Positions 51,990 through 64,000 of a DNA stretch of 64,000 nt are shown one piece after another; position 1 is the stretch's first letter; each line of letters opens with the position of its first letter. The translations under genes were made by a program, and so were the position numbers. The notes beneath the pieces are model-generated. The model saw only the letters and a list, made by a program, of their open reading frames with translations, searched no databases and had not been told where the DNA came from. Source of the DNA: Chrysophaeum taylorii (taxonomy: Eukaryota; Sar; Pelagophyceae; Pelagomonadales; Pelagomonadaceae); the NCBI GenBank assembly GCA_029834535.1, contig JAQMWT010000309.1, positions 1 to 64,000 on the forward strand, given 5' to 3'.

Positions 51990-52424
51990 TTATTTGGCGG
52001 CACCGCAGCACTTCTTGTATTTTCTGCCCGAGCTGCAGGCGCAGGAATCGTTTGGCTTTTGCTTCTTGATGACGGCAGCAGCAGCAGCGACAGCACCCTT
52101 CACCAAGGGCTTGAACCCCTTGGAGTCCTTGTGCAACACGAAGAGGTGGTCCGCCGCCTTGGCCGACAATCGCTGCTGCTTGAGAGCATTCCGGACCTTG
52201 CCGTTGCCGCCGTCCCACTCCGCGAAGCACGACTCGCAGACATCGTGGTTCCCACACCGCTTGCAGCGATAACGGTAACCCATCAACGGCGCATGCAGCC
52301 CGCATCCGTCGCACGAGATTCCGGCGTGCTCCCCAAAGTACTCCGTCTTCTGCTCGCGCTCGCGCTTGAGCGCGGCCACCTTGGCGGCGACGATATCAGC
52401 GCGTCGTCGCGAATCCTCGTCCAT
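51990..52424 (-). CDS. ZZ zinc-finger and SEC-C motif protein
   Basis: 144 residues. Residues about 35-68 (ISCDGCGLHAPLMGYRYRC followed by CGNHDVCESCF) match the ZZ zinc finger, which binds peptide ligands such as N-degrons and histone tails. Residues about 124-142 (NDSCACSSGRKYKKCCG) are a SEC-C zinc motif, known from the SecA C-terminus and from many small proteins where it binds partners. The N-terminus is a short charged helix. The pairing suggests an adaptor in protein quality control or chromatin, but no pathway is shown. The gene lies 207 bp upstream of the receptor-like gene on the same strand. Confidence 0.8.
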   Translation of the reverse strand: MDEDSRRRADIVAAKVAALKREREQKTEYFGEHAGISCDGCGLHAPLMGYRYRCKRCGNHDVCESCFAEWDGGNGKVRNALKQQRLSAKAADHLFVLHKDSKGFKPLVKGAVAAAAAVIKKQKPNDSCACSSGRKYKKCCGAAK

Positions 52425-55697
<3,273 letters not shown>

Positions 55698-56621
55698 ATG
55701 GTGAAGGTTCAAGCCGAGTTCAAGCAAAATCGATCGACCAAAATGAGCGAGGCGGATATGGTCCACGTCATGGTGCACAGCGAGGCCTTGCCCCAGGGGC
55801 TGCCGTTGCGCGTGTGCCGGTCGCGAGACGTGACCTGCGCGGGTCTGTTGTCAGCCGTGGACGCGGAGATTAAGAGGTTTGGCTCCGCGAAAGTAGTCGC
55901 GATCGCGACGCGCGGCAAGGATTCGTTCGTGCTGACGAAGGACAGCACGCTCGTGGTCGAGGCGCTCGGGGAGCAGAACGATGTGGTGCACCTCGACGCG
56001 CTGATCGAATCGCGTCGCGACGATTCGCACGTCTTCTGCGGCATCTGTTCTTCTGACGACGGAGACGAGACTCCTATCATCGTGTGCGAAGGCTGCGAAG
56101 TCGGGGCCCACATAGACTGCTACGGCCTCGCCGCGGTGCCCTCCGGGCCCTGGTTCTGCGACGCCTGCGCCTCGGGCGCGCGAAACGCGACGTGCGTGGC
56201 TTGCCCTTCGTCCAAGAGATATCTCCTGCGCGCTACCACGTCGCGCGGCGCGTTCATGCACGAGTGCTGTGCCTCCTACAATACAACCTTGCACTTCAGG
56301 GGCCGCATCGTGGTGCTCCCCGAAAGACTCAACTTCCACTCCACCAGGAAGCATCGCTGTCGACTCTGTGGATCCCCCTCGGGCTTGGCCGTGCCGTGTC
56401 GATACGGCCGCTGCGGCCGAGCCGCCCACGTAACGTGCGCCATCGACGGCCCCGTCGACTGGTACGTTGGTCCCGACGCCAGAGCCTGGTTCTGCCCCGC
56501 CCATTCCCCCGACCTTCTGGACAAACGCCACGATTCACCACTCCTCACACAACTCGACGATGACGAGGGCGTCGTCGTCGAGCACTTCGGTTCATCCTAC
56601 GTCGAAACCGCCCACCTCTAA
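55698..56621 (+). CDS. PHD and extended-PHD (PZP-type) chromatin reader
   Basis: 307 residues. A PHD finger lies at about 111-158 (FCGICSSDDGDETPIIVCEG, HIDCYGLAAVPSG, WFCDAC), then a zinc knuckle-like stretch (ATCVACP...HECC) and an extended PHD (HRCRLCGSPSGLAVPCRYGR, AAHVTCAIDG, WFCPAH). PHD-knuckle-ePHD is the PZP module of BRPF, JADE and AF10 proteins, which reads unmodified histone H3 tails. Here the protein is short and lacks bromo-, PWWP or EPL parts, so it may act as a subunit. The N-terminal 100 residues (from MVHVMVHSEALPQGLPLRVC) may be a small ubiquitin-like fold, by strand pattern only. An alternative start is the Met at 55743. Confidence 0.75.
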   Translation: MVKVQAEFKQNRSTKMSEADMVHVMVHSEALPQGLPLRVCRSRDVTCAGLLSAVDAEIKRFGSAKVVAIATRGKDSFVLTKDSTLVVEALGEQNDVVHLDALIESRRDDSHVFCGICSSDDGDETPIIVCEGCEVGAHIDCYGLAAVPSGPWFCDACASGARNATCVACPSSKRYLLRATTSRGAFMHECCASYNTTLHFRGRIVVLPERLNFHSTRKHRCRLCGSPSGLAVPCRYGRCGRAAHVTCAIDGPVDWYVGPDARAWFCPAHSPDLLDKRHDSPLLTQLDDDEGVVVEHFGSSYVETAHL

Positions 56622-58405
56622 TAGCACTCGCCGAGACCTCGTATCATCATAGTATTGACTTGTGTATCGATCGATCGAAGAAGCCAAATCATCTTTACTT
56701 ACTTTCGGTACTAAGGAGGGAGGGCCCCCACCTTCTTTTCTCTCTTCCTTACGGGGTGGCACTAACTTTCTTTAACCCTAATCCTCCTTAACCGTTTTTG
56801 CAATCCTAAAACCCTTACCAATTTCGCGCCCGACGCTTTCATTTTCAATTTCGCGGCCGTTGACAATTATTAGGGGCAGAGCGGATCGGTTCTGGTTTCG
56901 CCTGCAACGAGCGTTCTTGGAACAATTTAGAATGACTGCCACTTGATTGTTCGAGTTTGCGGCCCCCGAGGATTTAAACCGGCAAGCAGTTCGTATCGAG
57001 GTACTGTCGCCGCGTTGCTGTGGGGTGCACCTTGCTCCAAGCGGCGGCCCTGTTTCTTTCCTAGGTCGTTGTTCAAAGGTGCCAACGATGATGCCGGCGT
57101 GATATGGCAGATAAGTCGAAATTTAGGACATCCACGAGTTCTTCCCGAAGCTGGAGGTCGGCGATGCCGTCGCCGAGGAGTTAGTTCCCCCTGGGCCAAT
57201 CTGGTGAACTATTGGGCCTCATACTATTGGGCGGAGCGGCCGAGGACCTCTCACGCGACGACGCTCTCGAGGCCTTCTGCGCGCGAACCGCCACCTCTCG
57301 TCTCGACAAGGCAATGATCTCGAGGTCAAAGCCCGGGCCGGGAGACAGCCGCCGAGCCGTCAGGAAATGCGCACATGGATGCGACTCCTCCAAGTCAACC
57401 CATCGAGGCAGGCGAACGCTGTCCACCAAAAAGCCACCGACGTTGCGGTCATGGATCCTAGAGAGTCGCCGACTCTATATGGTGGCAACAACACGCCGAT
57501 GCCCAAATCCCCCGCGAGGCGTCATCGCCAGCAACATCATCGACGCCTGGCTCCGCCGCAGCCAATAGTCGAGCGTATACAAGCTGATGTCAGCGTTGAC
57601 GCCGGCGCGCCGAGCGGGCCCGGTCATCCTCTTGTTGGGCGCAACTCAAGAGGACCCTGGAGAAAGAGAGTGGATGCGGTGCCAGACTGCGACGAGTGGT
57701 GCTCAAATATATATACGCGCGCGGGGCCACGTTGGCAAACGGCAGCGGCGGGACGACGATGCTGTTGACCTCAGAGCACTACCACCGCCGTAGTACAACT
57801 ACCGCTTCCCATATTCCCAACACGCTTCAAAGCAGAACAAGTCGTCTCCTTCCGACGAGCTTGGTCCGACCACCCGAGCGGTCGACGCCGCGAAAGGTTC
57901 GAGAATCTCGCCGTCGAACGATGAGCCCGTCGTCACGCCGAACCTCAGAAACGATTACCAGTTCATCTGGTTCAACAACAACATCGCCGACGTCTGGGCC
58001 GAGCTCGATGTCTGGCAACGTGTCGCGCGATAAGACCGCAACCATCAAAAAACGGTCGTCGGCAGGGCGCCCGAACGTCGAGTTGCCCGCAGTCTTCACG
58101 CGGTGATATGCCCGCAGTATCTCCGCCCGTCAGGCACATCCCTCCTACCCCACAAACCCACCCACATCCTTCATGCTCCCCACACACACACCCGTCTTTA
58201 AAGACAAACGTCGTCACGTCACCACCCGCAGTACAACAAACTCTTCCTCATAAGTCTTACCCCTCCTTCGAGCGATGGGCCCATCGTCGCGGGCTCCCAA
58301 GTCGTTGTCGCCCCGTCGACCGACACCGAGGCCAAAAACCTCGCACGCGACTCCCAGAGCTGATTGAGCGCGCCCACCACGTATGTCAACAAATTAATTG
58401 ACTAC
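56622..58405. other. Intergenic region, 1.8 kb, with unidentified protein-like frames
   Basis: On the minus strand 57827-58099 (DRFLMVAVLSRDTLPDIELG, then DVGDVVVEPDELVIVSEVRR) and 57181-57429 (VDSVRLPRWVDLEESHPCAH) have natural-looking composition, but neither matches a family I know. They may be remnants tied to the array that follows. Confidence 0.35.
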
Positions 58406-58718
58406 AAGTGCAGGCCAGTAAGTTCACCTATCTCTAACCCCAGTAAGTTCACCTAATCCCAGTAAGTTTCATATAAGGTCACCTGGTCAGTAAGTTCACC
58501 TAGCTCTAACCAACTCCTTTGAGCTCGTCGCTCTCGCCTCCGCCAATCTAAGCTGCTTTGGTCCGCACGCGCCGCCAACCTTTGAGTTTACTCTAAAAAC
58601 CCTTTACTCTGAAAACCCCAGTATGTTCACCTGGTCCCAGTTTCACCTGGTCACTCAGCCCACCTAGTCCCAATCTTTAACCCCAGTAAGTTCACGTGGT
58701 CCCAGTAAGTTCACCTAT

Positions 58719-59350
58719 AGTGCGCGTGTAGACGCCGGGAGGGGGCTTATCGGCATTGCGCAGCACGTGTGGGGTAGGGCGGAGTCGTCGACCCAGAAGA
58801 GGATATCCTCGGGGTTGCCGATCGACAGAGAGCCACGTCGAACTGGACGTGGCAGAAGACGGGCTTCGCCAAGAGGACGCCGACCTCGCGGGACGTCTGG
58901 CCCTGGCTCTTGTTGATCGTTTGGCGTAGGCGGGCCTTAAGCGATACAGGTTGGAGAAGCCTCGGTGACAACGACACGATCGATCATGTATCTGGAGGAG
59001 CCTCGGTGACAACGACACGATCGATCATGTATCTGGTACCGTTGCAGTGGCCGTGCGACGGGTCGAGGTTGCGAAGACATTAAGCTCGCGATCAAAGTCA
59101 GCATGCCGTTGGTTGTCAGGGAGTTGAAAACTCTACTGTAAAGAGCGAGGCGTCGTCTTCCGACCCAGCCTAGTCAGCCGAAAAGAACTCCGACGCCTCG
59201 TCTCCGGGAAAAAAAGGCCGCGGTCATGCGCGCGTTGTCAGCATCGACAACATCGTTTCGACGGGGCGTGAGAATGGCGCGCTGAAAGAGCCGCCGCGGC
59301 TCGTGGAAATAGTCTGCGAGGTCGCCGTAGACGGCTTGGTGGATCACTGT
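58719..59350 (-). pseudogene. Pif1/Helitron helicase remnant, array unit 1
   Basis: Minus-strand frames show INKSQGQTSREVGVLLAKPV and FCHVQFDVALCRSATPRISS, the motif VI region of Pif1/Helitron helicases, and upstream a diverged PR-RAILTPRR region. A small internal duplication (about 58950-59030) repeats the phrase around CGATCGATCATGTATCTGG. Frames are shifted, so it is a dead copy. Confidence 0.65.
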
Positions 59351-59853
59351 CTGGCTCTCGCGCCTACCTGATCCTTACTCTCGCGCCTACCTGATCCTTA
59401 CCCTAAATCGAGGGACAAACAGACAGACAAACAGACAGACAGACAAACATCTGTCGATTAGTAGTTAGGACAAGTGCAGGCCAGTAAGTTCACCTAGTCA
59501 ATCTCTAACCCCAGCAAGTTCACCTAATCCCAATAAGTTTCATATAAGTTCACCTGGTCAGTAAGTTCACCTAGTCCAAATCTCTAACCCCAGTAAGTTC
59601 ACCTGGTCCCAGTAAGTTTCATATAAGTTCACCTGGTCAGTAAGTTTACCTAGCTCACACCCACTCCTTCGAGCTCGTCGCTCTCGCCTCCGCCAATCTA
59701 AGCTGCTTTGATCCGCACACGCCGCTAACCTTTGAGTTTACTCTAAAACCCTCAGTAAGTTCACCTGGTCCCAGTAAGTTCACCTGGTCACTCAGTTCAC
59801 CTAGTCCCAATCTCAAACCCAGTAAGCTCACCTGGCCCAGTAAGCTCACCTAC

Positions 59854-60215
59854 AGTGCGCGTGTAGACGCGGGGAGGGGGCTTATCGGTATCTGGTACCG
59901 TTGCAGTGGCCGTGCGACGGGTCGAGGTTGCGAAGACTTTAAGCTCGCGATCAAAGTCAGCATGCCGTTGGCTGTCAGGGAGTTGAAAACTCGACTGTAA
60001 AGAGCGAGGCGTCGTCTTCCGACCCAACCTAGTCGGCCGAAAAGAACTCCGACGCCTCGTCTCCGGGAAAAAAAGGCCGCGGTCATGCGCGCGTTGTCAG
60101 CATCGACAACATCGTTTCGACGGGGCGTGAGAATGGCGCGCTGAAAGCGCCGCCGCGGGTCGTGGAAATAGTCTGCGAGGTCGCCGTAGACGGCTTGGAG
60201 GATCACTGTCTGGCT
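59854..60215 (-). pseudogene. Pif1/Helitron helicase remnant, array unit 2 (deleted)
   Basis: Keeps the upstream piece, YGDLADYFHDPRRRFQRAIL-TPRRNDVVDADN, as in units 3 and 4. The stretch coding for the SQGQT to SATPRISSS region is missing: GGGCTTATCGGTA joins straight to TCTGGTACCG. Confidence 0.6.
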
Positions 60216-60300
60216 CTCGCGCTTGGAGGATCACTGTCTGGCTCTCGCGCCTACCTGATCCTTACTCTCGCGCCTACCTGATCCTTACCCTAAATCGAGG

Positions 60301-60340
<40 letters not shown>

Positions 60341-60719
60341 TCTGTCGATTAGTAGTTAGGACAAGTGCAGGCCAGTAAGTTCACCTAGTCCCAATCTCTA
60401 ACCCCAGTAAGTTCACCTGGTCCCAGTAAGTTTCTTGAATTTTTTTGAATAAGTAAGTTCACCTAGTCCAAATCTCTAACCCCAGTAAGTTCGGCGTAAA
60501 CCCACTCGTGCTCACACCCCACTCCTTCGAGCTCATCGCTCCCGCCTCCGCCAATCGAAGCTGCCTTGATCCGCACACGCCGCTAACCTTGAGTTTACTC
60601 TAAAACCCTCAGTAAGTTCATCTGGTCCCAGTAAGTTCACCTGGTCACTAAGTTCACCTAATCCCTAATCCCAATCTCAAACCCCAGTAAGTTCACCTGG
60701 TCCCAGTAAGTTCACCTAC

Positions 60720-61310
60720 AGTGCGCGTGTAGACGCCGGGAGGGGGCTTATCGGTATTGCGCAGCACGTGTGGAGTAGGGTGGAGTCGTCGACCAAGAAG
60801 AGGATATCCTCGGGGTTGCCGATCGACAGAGAGCCACGTAGAGCTGGACGTGGCAGAAGACGGGCTTCGCCAAGAGGACGCCGACCTCGCGGGGCGTCTG
60901 GCCCTGGCTCTTGGTGATCGTTTGGCGTCGGCGGGCCTTAAGGGATACAGGTTGGAGGAGCCTCGGTGACAACGACACGATCGATCATGTATCTGGTACC
61001 GTTGCAGTGGCCGTGCGACGGGTCGAGGTTGCGAAGACTTTAAGCTCGCGATCAAAGTCAGCATGCCGTTGGTTGTCAGGGAGTTCAAAACTCGACTGTA
61101 AAGAGCGAGGCGTCGTCTTCCGACCCAACCTAGTCGGCCGAAAAGAACTCCGACGACTCGTCTCCGAAAAAAAGGCCGCGGTCATGCGCGCGTTGTCAGC
61201 ATCGACAACATCGTTTCGACGGGGCGTGAGAATGGCGCGCTGAAAGAGCCGCCGCGGGTCGTGGAAATAGTCTGCGAGGTCGCCGTAGACGGCTTGGAGG
61301 ATCACTGTCT
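60720..61310 (-). pseudogene. Pif1/Helitron helicase remnant, array unit 3
   Basis: YGDLADYFHDPRRLFQRAIL and TPRRNDVVDADNARM (the RAILTPRN-like motif) are at the right end; ITKSQGQTPREVGVLLAKPV and FCHVQLYVALCRSATPRISS are at the left, in a different frame. In Pif1/Helitron helicases these lie about 150 residues apart, as here. Only the C-terminal third of a helicase is present and no Rep (HUH) domain is seen. Confidence 0.7.
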
Positions 61311-61771
61311 GGCTCTCGCGCCTACCTGATCCTTACTCTCGCGCCTACCTGATCCTTACCCTAAATCGAGGGACAAACAAACAGACAGACAGACAGACAA
61401 ACATCTGTCGATTAGTAGTTAGGACAAGTGCAGGCCAGTAAGTTCGCCAGTAAGTTCACCTGGTCCCAATCTCTTACCCCAGTAAGTTCACCTGGCCCCA
61501 GTAAGTTCACCTAGTCCCAATCTCTAACCCCAGTAAGTTCGGTGTAAGCCCACTCGTGCTCACATCCACTCACCCCACTCTCCTTCGAGCTCGTCGCTCT
61601 CACCTCCGCCAATCTAAGCTGCTTTGATCCGTACACGCCGCTCGCCTTTGCGTTCACTCTTAACACCCCTGTAAGTTCACTTGGTCTCAGTAAGTTCACC
61701 TGGTCACTAAGTTCACCTAGTCCCAATCTCAAACCCCAGTAAGTTCACCTGGTCCCAGTAAGTTTACCTAT

Positions 61772-62360
61772 AGTGCGCGTGTAGACGCTGGGAGGGGGCT
61801 TATCAGTATTGCGCAGCACGTGTGGGGTAGGGTGGAGTCGTCGACTCAGAAGAGGATATCCTCGGGGTTGCCGATCGACAGAGAGCCACGTAGAGCTGGA
61901 CGTGGCAGAAGACGGGCTTCGCCAAGAGGATGCCGACCTCGCGGGGCGTCTGGCCCTGGCTCTTGGTGATCGTTTGGCGTCGGCGGGCCTTAAGGGATAC
62001 AGGCTGGAGGAGCCTCAGTGAAAACGACACGATCGATCATGTATCTGGTACCGTTGCAGTGGCCGTGCGACGGGTCGAGGTTGCGAAGACTTTAAGCTCG
62101 CGATCAAAGTCAGCATGCCGTTGGTTGTCAGGGAGTTCAAAACTCGACTGTAAAGAGCGAGGCGTCGGCTTCCGACCCAACCTAGTCGGCCGAAAAGAAC
62201 TCCGACGCCTCGTCTCCGGGAAAAAAAGGCCGCGGTCATGCGCGCGTTGTCAGCATCGACAACATCGTTTCGACGGGGCGTGAGAATGGCGCGCTGGCTA
62301 AAAGAGCCGCCGCGGGTCGTGGAAATAGTCTGCGAGGTCGCCGTAGACGGCTTGGAGGAT
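61772..62360 (-). pseudogene. Pif1/Helitron helicase remnant, array unit 4
   Basis: Nearly the same as unit 3, with the same two conserved regions and the same split of frames. It closes the array. A unique GGCTATATATAGCC palindrome follows at 62525-62538. Confidence 0.7.
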
Positions 62361-62438
62361 CACTGTCTGGCTCTCGCGCCTACCTGATCCTTACTCTCGC
62401 GCCTACCTGATCCTTACCCTAAATCGAGGGACAAACAA

Positions 62439-62477
<39 letters not shown>

Positions 62478-62500
62478 TCTGTCGATTAGTAGTTAGGACT

Positions 62501-64000
62501 ACTACTACAGTCGTTGGTTCTGTTGGCTATATATAGCCCCGCGGCGTCCTTGGATGTTCTGCGAGGCACATATTGTTCGGTTCTGTGCGCGCACAAGTGT
62601 TTATGGCCTTAGTGCGGCCCTTAACAGATACTTCGAAATAATACGAAGTGAGTGTGGCTCTGAGAGACCCACACCTATAATAAACTCCCCGTTTTCGTTG
62701 TCCGGCTGAAAGAAAGCCCCTGTCCATAGCAGCATCTTGAGTAAAAAACACATTAGTCGTCCTTCCTTTGGCGGCGAGACGTGGTGACTTTGTTCGGGCC
62801 AATCGACTCCGCTGCTCGACACTCGATCCGAATATCGGTTGGTCGATGTGGTGCATCTGTCGCACCGCAGCTGCAACTCCTGCTGTCAGCTTTACCCTCA
62901 CCATACTACCCATTTCCACATCTGCCGTTCCAGCCCTTATTCTTGATCTGTCATCTCGCACTCGAGATGTTAGTTTCTGCGAATGAAGAGAGAAACCGCC
63001 CCCTTTCCGGCATCCACGTGCTCTACGAGGACATCAGCTTAGGCGGGGTAAAGGGGACATTTCCTTTTTCGCTTTCGTCTTCCATGCATGTTATTGACAG
63101 AAGATGGGCGTCGCCCGACGCGAGACTACCTACCAACACTCTCTCTCTGATGACGTGTCAGTGGACCGGAACATCATGATGTTCCGGTAGTGCCCTCTTG
63201 CGCGTGAAGAAATGACGCTTCTTTCACGCCGCACGTGACGTCGAGGCATGTTGTGCGGCAGCATCGTGAGAGACGATCTCGCCCAACAGCAGCGCTTTGC
63301 GAGGTGGTGCAGCACTGTTTGGGCTGCTGCGAGAAGACCACGGAGACCATGTTTCAGTGCCAGCCGCTCGCGTCTGAGAGCGACCTAAGGCATTCATTCT
63401 GGTGGCTGATTCGGCTAGATAGATGCCAGGGGGAAGTGGCTTAGTCTTTTGATTCGGCCTCGTGTGCTTGCTTTATTAGTGCCCCCCTCCTTAATTGGTA
63501 ATTTATTTATTTAGTTATCACAGAGCTCACAGCGAGGCAGCCACCCAACAACGAGACGCCTCGGACACTCAAGGCTGACGGAGATCTTTCGTCGACGCCA
63601 CCTCCTTCACTTCTCATTCCCCCTTTCCCACATGGCCCTACCGCCATTCTCCCGCGCGGGACCGATGGTGTAAGGTGGTGGCAGAGTAGAGGTATTGGTA
63701 ACGGAAAAGGAGGGGAGGGTAAAAAGAGGGCAAAGTGTTGGGCGGAAATTGAGGAATCGGAGCGGGTCCCTCTGAAACAAACAAAATTGCAAATCTCCTC
63801 TTTAAGCATCTGCTGCTTCACACTTTTTCTCATCTATCTTGTGAAATCTCGAGAAACGAGCGCTCCACGTGAACAAAACTCGAACCAGATCGACGACGTA
63901 GATAACGAAACACAGGACATAATATACAGAAACGAAGATCCCATAACTGATACTGATCTTGACGATGGGCCCCGCGATCAGCGTCTGCTCAAGGAAGTTG
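62501..64000. other. Right-end region, 1.5 kb, no gene recognised
   Basis: Includes a 14-bp palindrome at 62525-62538 and a 24-bp perfect palindrome at 63165-63188. Open frames (for example 62527-62961 minus, 63507-63833 minus) lack motifs. If a gene starts beyond the right edge it cannot be seen. Confidence 0.4.
63165..63188. repeat. Perfect 24-bp palindrome
   Basis: ACCGGAACATCATGATGTTCCGGT is self-complementary end to end (quoted in two halves: ACCGGAACATCA / TGATGTTCCGGT). It could be a binding site for a dimeric regulator or a cruciform seed. Confidence 0.7.

Larger units (their letters stand above)
58406..62500. repeat. Tandem array of about 1-kb units: satellite, helicase remnant, ACAG tract
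   Basis: Four units follow one another. Each has a block of AGTAAGTTCACCTGGTCCC-type motifs (58410-58718, 59475-59853, 60370-60719, 61430-61771). Each block is followed by a decayed helicase C-terminus on the minus strand. A (ACAG)n tract and the phrase CATCTGTCGATTAGTAGTTA close each unit (ends near 59468, 60357, 61428, 62497). Units three and four are almost the same, so the array grew recently. The second unit lacks part of the helicase segment. Confidence 0.8.

Noticed and set aside
58406-62500. CRISPR-like array
   Set aside because: The repeats are 18-20 bp with variable, shared spacers, sit in a eukaryotic genome and are part of a helicase-bearing unit.

Overview
The window is nuclear DNA of a eukaryote, most likely a microalga of the stramenopile line and plausibly a pelagophyte. 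This is inferred from gene content: a bestrophin-type channel with an organelle-type leader, large secreted Kelch/EGF and beta-helix proteins, TKL-type kinase and ARM-repeat remnants, ankyrin arrays, and long GC-rich, mostly intronless genes packed closely. No rRNA or tRNA gene and no CRISPR array was seen. No bacterial operon signals are present.

Layout. (1) 1-10283: a minus-strand Ty3/gypsy LTR retrotransposon with two terminal repeats of about 333 bp. Besides gag, protease, RT, RNase H and integrase regions it carries a C5-cytosine DNA methyltransferase-like domain between protease and RT. It sits inside a Pif1/Helitron-type helicase fragment (from 10284), which is followed by a satellite made of a GTGAACTTACTGG-type motif. 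(2) 11153-16131: a broken plus-strand Ty1/copia element whose right end lies against an ankyrin-repeat gene (to 18049). (3) 18050-18681: a small inverted-repeat element. (4) 18682-28776: minus-strand host genes for a bestrophin-like channel, an 860-residue Notch-repeat membrane protein, a SAP protein, a TLDc protein and a secreted VOC-like protein. (5) 28777-38989: gene-poor DNA around an orphan multi-pass membrane protein and a 944-residue Kelch/EGF surface protein. (6) 38990-52424: a gene-dense block with a glutamate dehydrogenase homologue that has lost catalytic residues, a four-repeat Myb protein, a kinase/ARM pseudogene, a Kelch-FN3 protein, a 1755-residue beta-helix/multi-TM/TIR-or-HET-like receptor candidate and a ZZ/SEC-C protein. 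(7) 52425-64000: mostly non-coding, with one PHD/ePHD chromatin-reader gene (55698-56621) and a tandem array of about 1-kb units (58.4-62.5 kb), each holding a decayed helicase C-terminus, a satellite block and an ACAG microsatellite. The array unit is the reverse-oriented relative of 10.28-11.15 kb.

The host genes do not form one pathway. They share a style: secreted or surface proteins with repeat ectodomains, chromatin and DNA-binding proteins, and tight convergent 3' ends (7 and 21 bp gaps). The observations most worth following are the methyltransferase-bearing retrotransposon, the catalytically depleted glutamate dehydrogenase and the receptor-like 1755-residue protein. All family calls were made by reading motifs by eye; no database search was run.
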